From Saccharopolyspora spinosa NRRL 18395 (GTDB lineage Bacteria > Actinomycetota > Actinomycetes > Mycobacteriales > Pseudonocardiaceae), in contig NZ_GL877878.1 of assembly GCF_000194155.1 (NCBI RefSeq), forward strand, positions 3,112,851 to 3,176,850: a stretch of DNA of 64,000 bases, given 5' to 3'. Position numbers and translations under genes: made by a program. The notes under the pieces are model-generated. The model saw only the letters and a program-made list of their open reading frames with translations. It did no database searches and was not told the origin of the DNA. Below, piece by piece: positions 37,687 to 47,749 of this stretch. How positions within the stretch are numbered: position 1 is the stretch's first letter; every line of letters begins with the position of its first letter.

Positions 37687-38463
37687 ATGGATCTCGCAAT
37701 CAATGGAAGAGTCGCCCTCGTACTCGGAGCCGGCGGCGGACTCGGTTCGGCCATTGCCGCCTCGCTAAGCCGGGAAGGCGCGCGTGTGGCGCTGGCCGAC
37801 ATCGACAAGGACGCGCTCACGGAGGTCGAGGCGTCCATGACCGGCGATAACATGAGCCTGGTCTGGGACTTGGCGAACCTGTCGGTCATCGATGAGAACG
37901 TCACCGCCGTCGAGAGCGAGCTCGGCCCGGTGGAGATCCTGGTCAACATCACCGGCGGCCCGCCGCCCACCCGTGTGTCCGGGCAGGACGCCACCCTGTG
38001 GCGTCGGCACTTCGAGGCGATGATCCTCTCCGTCGTCGCGATCACAGACCGCGTGCTCCCGGGCATGACCGAGCGGGGATGGGGCCGGATCATCACGTCG
38101 ACTTCGTCCGGCGTCATCGCGCCCATCCCCAACCTCGGGTTGTCGAACGCCCTCCGCTCGAGTCTGGTGGGCTGGTCCAAGACACTGTCCGGTGAGGTGG
38201 CAAGCGACGGCATCACCAGCAACATCGTCGTTCCGGGGCGCATCGCCACTGCGCGCATCGCCCAGTTGGACCAGGCAAAGGCCGCACGGGAGAACCGCAC
38301 TGCGGAGAACATCGCGAGGGAATCAGAGAGCTCTATTCCGGTCGGCCGCTACGGGCGGCGCGAGGAATTCGCCGACGCGGTCACATTTCTCGCCAGCGAG
38401 CGTGCCAGCTACATCACCGGATCCGTTGTCCGTGTCGATGGCGGACTGCTCCAGAACGTGTAA
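37687..38463 (+). CDS. SDR-family protein with atypical active site
   Basis: 258 residues, ATG 37687. The NAD(P)-binding motif [14 protein letters not shown] and a C-terminal [18 protein letters not shown] are typical of 3-oxoacyl-reductase-like SDRs. The usual NNAG is replaced by NITGG, and at the place of the catalytic Tyr-x3-Lys the sequence reads [12 protein letters not shown]. So both canonical catalytic residues are absent. A recognisable SDR subgroup shares this PIPxLxLSNALR pattern. It may use other residues or have a non-canonical reaction. Follows RidA by 94 bases in the same direction. Confidence 0.85.
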   Translation: MDLAINGRVALVLGAGGGLGSAIAASLSREGARVALADIDKDALTEVEASMTGDNMSLVWDLANLSVIDENVTAVESELGPVEILVNITGGPPPTRVSGQDATLWRRHFEAMILSVVAITDRVLPGMTERGWGRIITSTSSGVIAPIPNLGLSNALRSSLVGWSKTLSGEVASDGITSNIVVPGRIATARIAQLDQAKAARENRTAENIARESESSIPVGRYGRREEFADAVTFLASERASYITGSVVRVDGGLLQNV

Positions 38464-39168
38464 CCCCGACAAACATCCTGTCTCCAGATCAGCGCAACCC
38501 GAAGCCATGTCCGCTCCTCGGGGTCACTGACGTCAGCGATCCCGAGCCCAAACTCATCACCTACGTGCGCTGATCTACGGTCATCCAGGGCTACCCACTC
38601 GCCAGCGGGATCACGATCAGCAGCACGGACCTCGCCTCCAGGGTGCACGCTGCGCGCGAGCGGTGCCGTCGGTTTTCGGGTCGCCGGCGACCCAGCTTTT
38701 CCCCACATTGAAAGCTATCCGGAACCGGATGCTGCCTGGAAGGCGTACTTCAGGTATGGATGCCCGAACGCGACCTTCAGCTACCTACGATCGTATCTCT
38801 GGAAAGAGGTCGTCCGGTGGCAGGAGCGCAAACACCGGCGTACTCCCTGGAAACAGCTACGCCGACGCTACGGCATCCAGCCAGCCGACGGCGATGTCGG
38901 GCTGTTCGATCCGGAAGGCCGGCTCGGGAGACGTGCAGCCGGGTGGGGAAGGAGCGCTGACAAAATCCTGACGACCTGGCACTACCAGGACAGCTCGTGG
39001 GCAAGCGAGATCAGGCGGGGTATGCGAAACCTCCGATCTTGCTAACAGTCAAGCGGCGACCCGTTTCATGGTCGTGTAATCCTCGCGGCCACCCGCGCTG
39101 GCCTCACGTCTGTGCGCCAGCGGAAATGTCGCACAGGCGCGGTATTCCCGAAAGGAACCCATCGAATC
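38464..39168. other. Region without an intact gene
   Basis: About 700 bases. It holds the retroelement remnant at 38709-38905 and otherwise nothing I can support. Confidence 0.5.
38709..38905 (+). pseudogene. Possible group II intron maturase C-terminal remnant
   Basis: A plus-strand frame gives AYFRYGCPNATFSYLRSYLW, VVRWQERKHRRTPWKQLRRR and DGDVGLFDPEGRLG. The W-K-x-L-R-R-R-Y motif and the following xLFDP resemble the maturase-specific C-terminus of group II intron reverse transcriptases. No catalytic RT motif remains, and I did not find an intron domain V next to it. Confidence 0.45.
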
Positions 39169-40185
39169 ATGACGAACCGTCCCTTCCGCTGGTCGCTCGT
39201 GGGCGCCAGCGACATCGCCCGCGCATTTGTAGGCCCAGCGATCTCCGCCCAGCCTGACGCCGCGGTGGTCAGCGTCGTCAGCGGCGACCTGGCCCGAGCG
39301 CAGGATGTAGCGGCACCATTCGGCGCCCGGGGCCATGACGAACTCACCGTGGCGCTTAGCGATCCTGACGTCGACGCCGTGTACATCTCGAGTATCAACT
39401 CGGCACATCACGATCAAGCACTTGCGGCGATCGCAGCCGGCAAGCACGTCCTGTGCGAAAAACCGCTTGCCCTGACCGTCGCCGAGGCACAAGAACTTGT
39501 CGATGCCGCGGAGAAGGCAGGCGTAGTGTTCGCGACAAACCACCACATGCGCAACTCCGTGCCACATCGTTTGATCCGGGATGCAATCGCCGCCGGCGAC
39601 ATCGGCGAGCCGGTCGCAGTGAACGTCCGGAACGCGATCCGACTGCCGCCCGCCGCGCGGAGATGGCGGACGACCGATTCGGCAGCGGGCGCCGGAGTCG
39701 CACTCGACCTCACGGTGCACGACGCGGACTGTCTCCGGTTCGTACTCAATGCCGATCCGCTAACGGTCGTGGCCCATACCTCGTCCGGCCACATGACGAG
39801 GGTGGGAATCGATGAGACAATCTCCGGAAGCGCGGAGTTCGTCAGCGGTGTGCATGCTTCATTCGTGGAAAGCTTCGTGACCGGACATGCCCCCACATGC
39901 CTGGAGGTTTTCGGAACCGAAGGAGCGCTCATCGGCACGGGTATCCAGTCGATGTCACCGGTCGGCACGCTGACACACGTCGGTCCGGCCGGGTCCAGGA
40001 AGATCGATCTGGGTACCCGCGAGGACCTCTACGTCGTGGGTGTTCGACGGTTCATCGAGGCTGTGCGTGGCGAGGCCGAGCCCCCGGCCTCCGGCCAAGA
40101 CGGGGTCTGGTCGTTGGCCTTCGCACGGGCGGCGCTGGAGGCTGCTCGGACCGGGCATCGGCAGACTGTGGGACAGGCTCGATGA
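39169..40185 (+). CDS. Gfo/Idh/MocA-family oxidoreductase
   Basis: 338 residues from ATG 39169 (GAAAGGA 13 bases upstream). N-terminal Rossmann domain with WSLVGASDIARAF, then VDAVYISSINSAHHDQALAA and the family's hallmark GKHVLCEKPLALT (catalytic Lys in EKP). The C-terminal domain has GAGVALDLTVHDADCLRFVL, giving the H-D catalytic region. Members are NAD(P)-dependent dehydrogenases of sugars, inositols and related compounds. Alone after a 700-base gap, but in the same direction as the island's other enzymes. Confidence 0.9.
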   Translation: MTNRPFRWSLVGASDIARAFVGPAISAQPDAAVVSVVSGDLARAQDVAAPFGARGHDELTVALSDPDVDAVYISSINSAHHDQALAAIAAGKHVLCEKPLALTVAEAQELVDAAEKAGVVFATNHHMRNSVPHRLIRDAIAAGDIGEPVAVNVRNAIRLPPAARRWRTTDSAAGAGVALDLTVHDADCLRFVLNADPLTVVAHTSSGHMTRVGIDETISGSAEFVSGVHASFVESFVTGHAPTCLEVFGTEGALIGTGIQSMSPVGTLTHVGPAGSRKIDLGTREDLYVVGVRRFIEAVRGEAEPPASGQDGVWSLAFARAALEAARTGHRQTVGQAR

Positions 40186-40217
40186 CGAAAGCTGGGCGCA
40201 GTTAGGCACAACAGATC

Positions 40218-40670
40218 ATGCACAAGGACAACCGGGCATCGGCAGACGTGGCGATCGTCGGGTCCGGTGGAGGCTGACTGATCGTCGCCGGGGCGCTCGC
40301 TGGTCGCGGACTCGATGTGCTCGTGTTGGAACGGGACGAGTTTTTGGCTCAAGAGCCCGCTATCGACGTGTGCAAGGCTTCGCGCACGGGCACTACAAGC
40401 CGGACGAACGGTGGCTCGATGGTGCTGGGAGACCGTTCACACCGGCTACTCACTACTCGTCGGCGGCAACAGCCAAGGCCTACGAAGCTGGCCCGTGGCT
40501 CAATCTATACCGCGTAAGCTCGCCAACGGGTCCTATGTGGGCGGCCGCAACTACATGCAGCACCCGAACTCCGCGGTCATGGCCATCGGCAATGGCCAGC
40601 CTCCGATCATGGACCATACCTACTTCAACATGCGCCGTTGCGGGGGCCGCGGACGATTAGCTGAAGCGGA
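40218..40670 (+). pseudogene. GMC-type oxidoreductase, degraded fragment
   Basis: Frames combine to ADVAIVGSGGG (FAD motif), an in-frame TGA at about 40275, LIVAGALAGRGLDVLVLERD, then GHYKPDERWLDGAGRPFTP in one frame and YVGGRNYMQHPNSA in another. It is the N-terminal third of a GMC dehydrogenase with several frame breaks and at least one stop. Confidence 0.65.
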
Positions 40671-40787
40671 TGTCCGCTTTCGGTATCGCAGACCTTGCCA
40701 CGACGGGCGGTGTTGCCGGGCCGCGAACGGATCATGTGAGCCGGGCTGGCCCGAGAAGGGCATGGGCCAACAGAGCAGGTGACTACG

Positions 40788-43121
40788 TTATCTCTGCCCG
40801 GTCATCCAACTGATGACCTGTGCGCGCGAGGTAAAGCCCAGCTTGGAAAGGATGTTCTCGACGTGGGCCTCGGCTGTGCGCTGGGAAATGACCAGGTCAG
40901 CCGCAATCTCTTTGTTTGTTTTGCCAGCGGTGACCAGGGCAGCGACCTCGCGTTCTCGTTTTGTGAGAACCGGTTCGGTTTCCGGAGCCGAAGCGGCGGC
41001 CGCTTCGACCGGCGGTGGCTTCTCCCCAAGAGCATAGAAGATAGTCTGCTCCCGGTTCATCCGCGTCCCCTGGCCTCGGGCGGTTTCGTATTCGGTGTCT
41101 GTGAGTGCTTCCTGGGCGCGTGCCTTGGCCTGCTCACGCCAGGTCAGTAGCGTCTCGGATCCGAACAGCGGGGTGCCAATCAGTTCCCACATTTTATCCA
41201 ACGCCCCGAAAAGGATCGCCGCGCGTTCAGGATTGCGTTCTGCGGCGGCGACCCAGGCCAGCAGTTCAACGCAGTCGCTGATCCCGAGTAGGTCGTTGAG
41301 TTCCCGCTTATTGCGGAGGGACCTGGACGCGGAGGCGGCTGCCTTGGTTGGGTCGCCCGCGGCCCACCAAGTGATCGCCATGTTCCACTCCGCCCACGAT
41401 AGCCTCCAGCGCTCGCCAAGTTCTGTACAGATCTTGCGGCATTCGTGCAGAAGGACCATCGCCCGGTCAAGGTCTCCAAGCAGGCCCGCTGCCTGCGCTC
41501 GTATTGAGAAAATGGCTAAGGCGGGGCCGGTCCAGTGGCCAGTTGCGCGGTGGCGGGCCAGTGCCTCGTCGAGCAGTTGCGTGGCGCGAGTCAGGTTGTT
41601 GTCCCACATCTCCCGGTCGCCAAGAAACTGAGTCGCGTAGGTAAATTCCGTTTCGTCGCCCAGTTTCCGGGCCAGCTCGCGGCTTTCGTTAAGCAGGACC
41701 AGCGCCCCATCTCGGTCCCCTTGCCGGTGGGCAATCCATCCGGTGATCCACAGTGCGCGGGCACGCTGGCTGGTGGGTTCGGTCTCCAGGGCCAACGCCC
41801 TGTCCAGCCACATGCGGCCCTCCCTCAGATAGTCGCCAGCAGCCCAGTAGAACCACAGCGCGCTCACCATCCGCAACCCAACCGACGCCTCGCCAGGTGT
41901 GGTGAAGCAGTAGTCCAACGCTGCCCAGAAGTTGCCGCGCTCGGCGCGCAGACGCGCGAGCCAACCGGCTTGATGCGGGCCCGCGGACTCGGCATCGGAC
42001 TGCTCGGCGAGATGCAGGTAGTAGTCGCGGTGCCGGCAGCGCAGAGCGTTTTCGGCACCCGCCTCGGTGAGCCGGTCGTGCCCGTATTGACGGATAGTCT
42101 CCAGCATCCGGTATCTCGTCTTCGTGCGCTCCTCGGTCCGGGTGAGCACGGACTTGTCGATCAGTCCCGCGAGAGCGGCGAAGACGTCATCATCGGTCAG
42201 CCCGTCGCCGGTGCAGACGTTTTCGGCTGCGTCGAGATCGAATTCGTCGGTGAAAACCGAACAGCGCGCCCACAACTGCTTCTCATGCTCATTGCACAGG
42301 TTGTAGCTCCAGTCGACGGCGGCGCGCAGGGTCTGATGCCGAGGATCGTCGGCGCGGTCGCCGGTGGTGAGCAGCCGGAATCGGTTCTCCATTCGCGTTA
42401 GAATTTGCCCGACTGAGAGCACGCGAACGCGCACGGCGGCGAGTTCGATCGCTAGGGGAATGCCGTCCAGCCTCCGGCATAACCTGGCCACGATCTGTTC
42501 GTTTTCTTCGTTGATGGTGAACCCTGGTAGCGCCGCCGCGGCACGCTGCTCGAACAAGGTCAACGCTTCACGCTGGTAGGGACGACCTTCCTGTTGTGAC
42601 GTTGATGAATCGCTGCCAGCAGGCACGGACAGTGGCGGAACCGGCCAGGTCTGTTCCGCCACTATCCCTAAATGTTCTCGGCTGGTTGCAAGTATCCGCA
42701 ACCGCGGGGCCGCGGCCAGCAGCACAGCGACTAGGCGGCTGCAGGCCCCCAGCAGGTGCTCGCAGTTGTCCAACACCAGCAAGACTTGCTTGTCCGCCAA
42801 GTAATCGACGAGCACGGCCTCCGGGGCACGTGTCGAACGGTCATGGATCCCAAGAGCAGCCGCGACCGCCTGCGGCACCAGCATGGGATCGCGAACGTTA
42901 GCCAGCTCCACCAGAAATGTCCCGGCGGAGAAGGCCCGCCGCACGTCGTGTGCGACGTGCAGCGCCAGCCGGGACTTCCCGATCCCGCCGAAACCAGTCA
43001 GGGTCACTAACCGTGAACTGGACAGCGCGCGCTTAACTCTTGTGGCCGCCTGACGGCGCCCCACAAAGCTCGTCACCTCATATGGGAGGCGACCAGCCTC
43101 CCGAACCGCAACCCCAGACAC
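40788..43121 (-). CDS. LuxR-family regulator with N-terminal AAA/NB-ARC-like ATPase (LAL type 1)
   Basis: 777 residues, GTG 43121. N-terminal ATPase: TSFVGRRQAATRVKRAL, Walker A GFGGIGKSRL, Walker B VLLVLDNCEHLL, and CRRLDGIPLAIELAA (the conserved GxP/ELAA region). The middle (residues ~350-690) is a helical TPR-like sensor region. The C-terminal LuxR helix-turn-helix contains LTKREREVAALVTAGKTNKE and RTAEAHVENILSKLGF. Such proteins are signal-responsive activators. The neighbouring genes are pseudogenes, so its present target is unclear. It is a full-length paralogue of the regulator at 53746-56091. Confidence 0.93.
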   Translation of the reverse strand: MSGVAVREAGRLPYEVTSFVGRRQAATRVKRALSSSRLVTLTGFGGIGKSRLALHVAHDVRRAFSAGTFLVELANVRDPMLVPQAVAAALGIHDRSTRAPEAVLVDYLADKQVLLVLDNCEHLLGACSRLVAVLLAAAPRLRILATSREHLGIVAEQTWPVPPLSVPAGSDSSTSQQEGRPYQREALTLFEQRAAAALPGFTINEENEQIVARLCRRLDGIPLAIELAAVRVRVLSVGQILTRMENRFRLLTTGDRADDPRHQTLRAAVDWSYNLCNEHEKQLWARCSVFTDEFDLDAAENVCTGDGLTDDDVFAALAGLIDKSVLTRTEERTKTRYRMLETIRQYGHDRLTEAGAENALRCRHRDYYLHLAEQSDAESAGPHQAGWLARLRAERGNFWAALDYCFTTPGEASVGLRMVSALWFYWAAGDYLREGRMWLDRALALETEPTSQRARALWITGWIAHRQGDRDGALVLLNESRELARKLGDETEFTYATQFLGDREMWDNNLTRATQLLDEALARHRATGHWTGPALAIFSIRAQAAGLLGDLDRAMVLLHECRKICTELGERWRLSWAEWNMAITWWAAGDPTKAAASASRSLRNKRELNDLLGISDCVELLAWVAAAERNPERAAILFGALDKMWELIGTPLFGSETLLTWREQAKARAQEALTDTEYETARGQGTRMNREQTIFYALGEKPPPVEAAAASAPETEPVLTKREREVAALVTAGKTNKEIAADLVISQRTAEAHVENILSKLGFTSRAQVISWMTGQR

Positions 43122-43319
43122 GACTCACCGCACCTCGGTAGAACTAGCGTTTTATTGTAGCCCGGTCATGGCTGGCAGCGCACTTACAGCTTGAACAACT
43201 GTTCGAACCACTTCGAACCCACCGACGGGGTTCGTTACGATCTCGGCCGATGTTGATCGTGGTGGGTGCGGGGAGGGCGTGCGTTGCCCGCTGGCCTGCC
43301 CAGCCTGTACCACTGATCA

Positions 43320-43970
43320 AGGTCGCCGACCGGGCCCGTGTGGGCGATGTTGGCACTGGTCAGGCCACTGCTGGCGGTTATGCGGCGGGCCAGCTGCGGC
43401 GGCACGGTGGGCGGCATCCGCTCCGCTACTGGTGCGCGAAGGCCGTCGCGTCCGCCTGACGGCGAAAGGTGAGCTCGTCGTGGAGGCAGCGGACCGGGTG
43501 ATCGCTGAGCTGGAGACGCTGCGCACTCAGATCAATCGCTCACGTGGCGAGATCTCGCAACGTCTGCGTGTGGCCTCCATGCAGACCGTCACCTTCATCC
43601 TGTTCCCCGAGGTGCTGACTCGTCTACGCCGGCGGCGTCCAGGACTGGATGTGGTGATTGTTCAAGCCGAGCCGGATGCGGCTCTTCAGGGTCTCCAGGT
43701 CGACGACTACGACCTAGTGATCGCCGAGTCCTACCCGCAGTGGCCGGTCATCTATCCGGACGGGCTCACGACAGAGATCCTGATGACCGACCGCATGCAC
43801 GTCGCCGCAGCTCCCATTGTGGGTCCACCGCCCGTCGGCTGGGGGCAGGCGCTTTCGCCGCTGGCGAGTCGTTCACCGCTCTCGGCGCTCCAACGTCTTG
43901 CCTGCTCGAAGTTGTCCCGAGTCGGGCCCGACGATGGCTGTGGTGAAGGGATCTTGACGCTCATGCATGG
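43320..43970 (+). pseudogene. LysR-family regulator, frameshifted and truncated
   Basis: A degenerate helix-turn-helix region (around GQATAGGYAAGQLRRHGG, 43355-43410) is out of frame with the rest. From about 43430 it reads LLVREGRRVRLTAKGELVVE, then SQRLRVASMQTVTFILFPEVL and DLVIAESYPQWPV, a clear LysR effector domain. Similarity ends near 43815 (HVAAAP), after which the sequence is non-LysR. The start codon and the second half of the effector domain are missing. Confidence 0.7.
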
Positions 43971-43974
43971 AGGT

Positions 43975-44763
43975 TCACCATTGTTGGAGCAAGAGGCTGA
44001 TGGCGGTGGCGGCGGTCGTTGCGCCAGCGGCGATCATCCAGCCGTGTCGGAATAGTGGGCTGGCTCCGAAGAATTGGCTCAGGCCGGGAGTTTGGACGAC
44101 AGCGGCCAGTGCCACGAACGAGACAAGCGCACACGCCATGACCAGTGGTGTCCGTCCGCGCACGACCAGGGTCTGTCCGAGCTGGACGGCGACCAGCGCC
44201 ACGAGCGCGACCGTGTTGGCCTGGCGCAGGGTTCCGGTCGCCCTACCCAGGATCCACGCACAAATGGCGGCCAGCGAGAGGCTGCCCCCGCCGTTGATCA
44301 CACCGGTGACGACGGTGAAGCCGATCTCGCCGAGGTTGCCGCCGAGCAGGATGGCCAGCGAGTCACGCACCGATGCCCACATGGCGCGGCCTTCCACAAT
44401 GGCGTCGACGATGGTCTCGATGCGGTCATCGGTGACCACGAGGTCGGCGGCCTCGCGGGCGGCGGGGGTTGCGCGCTCGCCCAGCGCGATGCCGATGTCG
44501 GCCAACCGGATCGCCGGGGCGTCGTTGGCGCCGTCCCCGGTCACCGCGACCACACGGTCGTTGCGTTGCAGGGCGTCGACGATGCGCGCCTTCTGCGCCG
44601 GGCTGACCCTCGCGAACACCGCGACGGTGGTCACTTCCGCCGCCAGTTGGTCGCCGTCGAGGGTGTCCAGTTCGGTGCCGGTCATGACGCGACGCTCGTT
44701 GAGCGCGTCGAGTTCGGCGGCGATCGCCTCGGCGGTGCTGGGGTGGTCGCCGGTGACCATCAC
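43975..44763 (-). pseudogene. CtpI-like P-type ATPase, C-terminal fragment (duplicated copy)
   Basis: 262 residues with VMTGTELDTLDGDQLAAEV, the hinge motif VTGDGANDAPAIRLADIGI, and the last membrane segments to LLLQQW. Compared with the upstream copy it lacks the stretch between GVINGGGSL and AICAWILGRATG (about 45 residues: the NARQLLLVNLLTDILP membrane segment). But it has the DALNERR ... VEGRAM stretch that the upstream copy lacks. The two copies are therefore complementary. The true C-terminus of the gene is here. Confidence 0.8.
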
Positions 44764-47660
44764 GACCTCTGTCCGAGCTGGACGGCGACCAGCGCCACGA
44801 GCGCGACCGTGTTGGCCTGGCGCAGGGTTCCGGTCGCCCTACCCAGGATCCACGCACAAATGGCGCCCAGCGAGGCTTCGGGGCCTTCTGCCAGCAGCAT
44901 CTCCGCAGTGATCGTCGGGGGTGGTCGCACCGCGATCGCCATCGCCGGGAGGATGTCGGTGAGCAGGTTGACCAGCAGCAACTGGCGGGCGTTGAGGCTG
45001 CCGCCGCCGTTGATCACACCGGTGACGACGGTGAAGCCGATCTCGCCGAGGTTGCCGCCGAGCAGGATGGCCAGCGAGTCACGCACCGACGCCCACGCTG
45101 CGCGCCGGAGTTCGGCGGCGATCGCCTCGGCGGTGCTGGGGTGGTCGCCGGTGACCATCACGACCTCGACACCTGCCTGCTGGAGCTGCGCGACGGCGGC
45201 GGCCGCAGTGGGCCGCACCGGGTCGGCCAGCGCGACGAAACCGATCAGCCGCAGATCCCGGATCCGGGACTCGTCGAGATCACTGCGGTCCGAGGCGGCC
45301 CGCTCCGCGACAGCCAGCACCCGGTAGCCCTGCCGGGCGAGGTTTTCGACAACTCGCTCGACGCCTCGACGAGCGGTCTCCTCCAACGGCACGTCGCCAT
45401 CTGATCTGCGCCACCGGGTGCACTGGGCCAGCACGATCTCCGGGGCACCTTTCACACTCAGCAGATTGCCGTCGCGCCAGGTGCCGAGCACCGCGTGGTA
45501 GCCACGGGAAGGCTCGAAGGGCATCTCGTCGATCGGTACCCAGCGCTGCTTGCCTTCGGCCGGGTGCACTCCCGCGCCACGCGCGCCATCGACGACCGCG
45601 CGATCGGTGGGATGCGGGAGCAGTTCTCCGTTCTCCACCAACGGACTTGCCCGCAAGGCACCCGCGAGCACTCGCCGTTCCACTGTGGAGATTTCCTCGA
45701 GCCACCGGCTCGACGCGCCATCGGATACCTGCCGCAGCGCGATGCGCCCTTCGGTGAGGGTGCCGGTCTTGTCGAAACACAACACCTGCGCCCGCCCCAA
45801 AGCCTCGATCGTCGCGGAGTTACGCACCAGCGCCCCGCGTTTCGACAGCCGCCGGGCGGCCGCGAGTTCGGCGACGGTGGCAACGAACGGCAATCCCTCG
45901 GGAACGGCCGCCACCGCCAGGCTCACCGCCCGCCCCAGCGATGTCCCCAATGGACGCCTACGCAGCATGTCCGTGACGAGCAGAATCCCACCCGCTCCCA
46001 CGCAGATCGGCACCGTCACCTTGGCCAGCGTCTGCAGGCGAGCCGCGACACCATCGGCACCTCGCCGGGCATCGGGCCCGATCGCGCTGCCTGCCTCGGT
46101 GTTCGCGCCGGTCGCGACCACGACACCCACCGCCCGCCCGGCAGCGACCGCGGTCCCCCGGTAGATCATGCACGTCCGGTCCGCGACCGGCACCGCCGGA
46201 GTCGCCGTCACCGTCTTGGTGACCAACATCGACTCCCCGGTCAGGCTCGACTCATCGACCTCCAGCCCGTCGGCCTCCAGAAGCCGGCAGTCGGCCGGAA
46301 CAGCATCCCCGGCCACCAACTCCACCACATCGCCGAGCACGAGCTCGTCAGCCGGCAACTGCGTCACATTTTCCTTACGGCGCACCACAACCCGAACAAC
46401 GCTGGCCTCCAGAAGCCTGTTCAAAGCGCGGTCCGCGGTGATGCGCTGCACGCCGCCGATCAACGCGTTCATCCCCAGCACGCCCATGATGATCGTCGCG
46501 TCCGCAACGGCACCGATACTCGCCGAGATCGCGGCCCCACCCGCCAACGCCGGCGTCAACGGGCTCGCCAGCTCCTCCAGCGACGCCCGCAACACACCCA
46601 TCCGGCGAAGGCCCGTCCCCTCGTCCTGACCTTGGAAACGCTCGTGCGCCGCATCATCGGTCAGACCCTGCGATGAACTGCCGAGCAGCTCCAGCACCAT
46701 GCCGGGGCCCATCGCATGCCAGGCAGTGCGCGGCACCGCGCGCGGAACCGGACGCCACGCGGCCTGCATCCCCCACCACGTCCCAGCGCCGAGCGCGATT
46801 GCCGCACACACGGCCACCGGAACGCCCGCACGGACCTGGCTCCCGATGGCAGGCCCGAACGCGCCGAACACCGCCCCGCTGACCGAACCGATCAACGACA
46901 GCTGCGCGCTACGCACGCTGACATAACGCGCGGTCGGGACCGTACTCAACAACGCACACGACTCCCCCAGGCTCGCGCCCGAGATCAGGTGCGCACCCCA
47001 CGGAACCTCACCACCACGCGTCACACCAAGCCCGACATCCGCAGCCGCCAGTGCCGCCCGCGCCCGCGCGGACACCACACCGACCACGCTGCCCTCCCGC
47101 TGCATCTCCCGCACCACCGAAGCCAGCCGCACCCCACCCGGGACCACGCGATCAACACCGATCCGCCCCGCCAACCGGCCCCCATCACCCGCGAGAACCA
47201 CCGACCCGACCTCGCGAGCTGCCGCGACCAACTCCTCAGCGAGCGGATCCAGCTCCTCGGCAGCCAGAACCCACGCGGCCGTGCGCGAATCGTGGCGCAG
47301 CGCGAACACCTCGATACCCCGACCGGCCACCTCGCGCACGTCTGGGGGCAACCGCGACCGAGCGACCGAGTACAGCGACCAACCATCACGCTGCGCGCCG
47401 ACCCCCTTGGTCACACCCACGAGTTCATGCGCACGTTCCCACAACTCGACGACCGCGCGCCCCCCGTCCGCGGGAATCACGTCGTGCACCAACCGAGCAC
47501 CGGTGCGCAGAACCCCACGCTGCGCGCCGACCCCCTTGGTCACACCCACGAGTTCATGCGCACGTTCCCACAACTCGACGACCGCGCGCCCCCCGTCCGC
47601 GGGAATCACGTCGTGCACCAACCGAGCACCGGTGCGCAGAACGTCCGCGCCGATCACCAC
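44760..47660 (-). pseudogene. CtpI-like cation-transporting P-type ATPase, main part
   Basis: 966 residues in one frame with TGES (DESSLTGESMLV), the phosphorylation site CFDKTGTLTEG, VKGAPEIVLAQCTRWR and VVMVTGDHPSTAEAIAAEL. The sequence then jumps from AAEL to WASVRDSLAILLGG, skipping about 80 residues that include the GDGxND motif, so the encoded protein cannot complete the P-type cycle. It ends after VALVAVQLGQ with RS-stop, where the second copy starts. At its N-terminus a 43-residue unit is duplicated in tandem. The size and N-terminal extension match mycobacterial CtpI/CtpH-type pumps; the ion is unknown. Confidence 0.8.
47388..47642. repeat. 129-bp tandem repeat inside the P-type ATPase gene
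   Basis: 47388-47513 is repeated exactly at 47517-47642 (period 129 bases, 43 codons), encoding GVLRTGARLVHDVIPADGG and so on to VTKGVGAQR twice. The period keeps the frame. Confidence 0.9.
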
Positions 47661-47672
47661 CGTACGCCCCGT

Positions 47673-47749
47673 GTTGCCGCGCGCCTGCGCCAGGCGTTGT
47701 GTTCCGCGCTGCCCTAACCACCACTACCTCCCGCGCGCACAGATACCGT
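47673..47749. repeat. 77-bp dispersed element, copy 1, interrupting the P-type ATPase
   Basis: Begins GTTGCCGCGCGCCTGC and ends CAGATACCGT. It is nearly identical (a few substitutions) to 49001-49077. It is flanked by a ~43-base direct repeat (CCGAGCACCGGTGCGCAGAA ..., 47622-47663 and 47751-47793), and its presence splits the ATPase gene after VLRTGAR. Confidence 0.8.
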
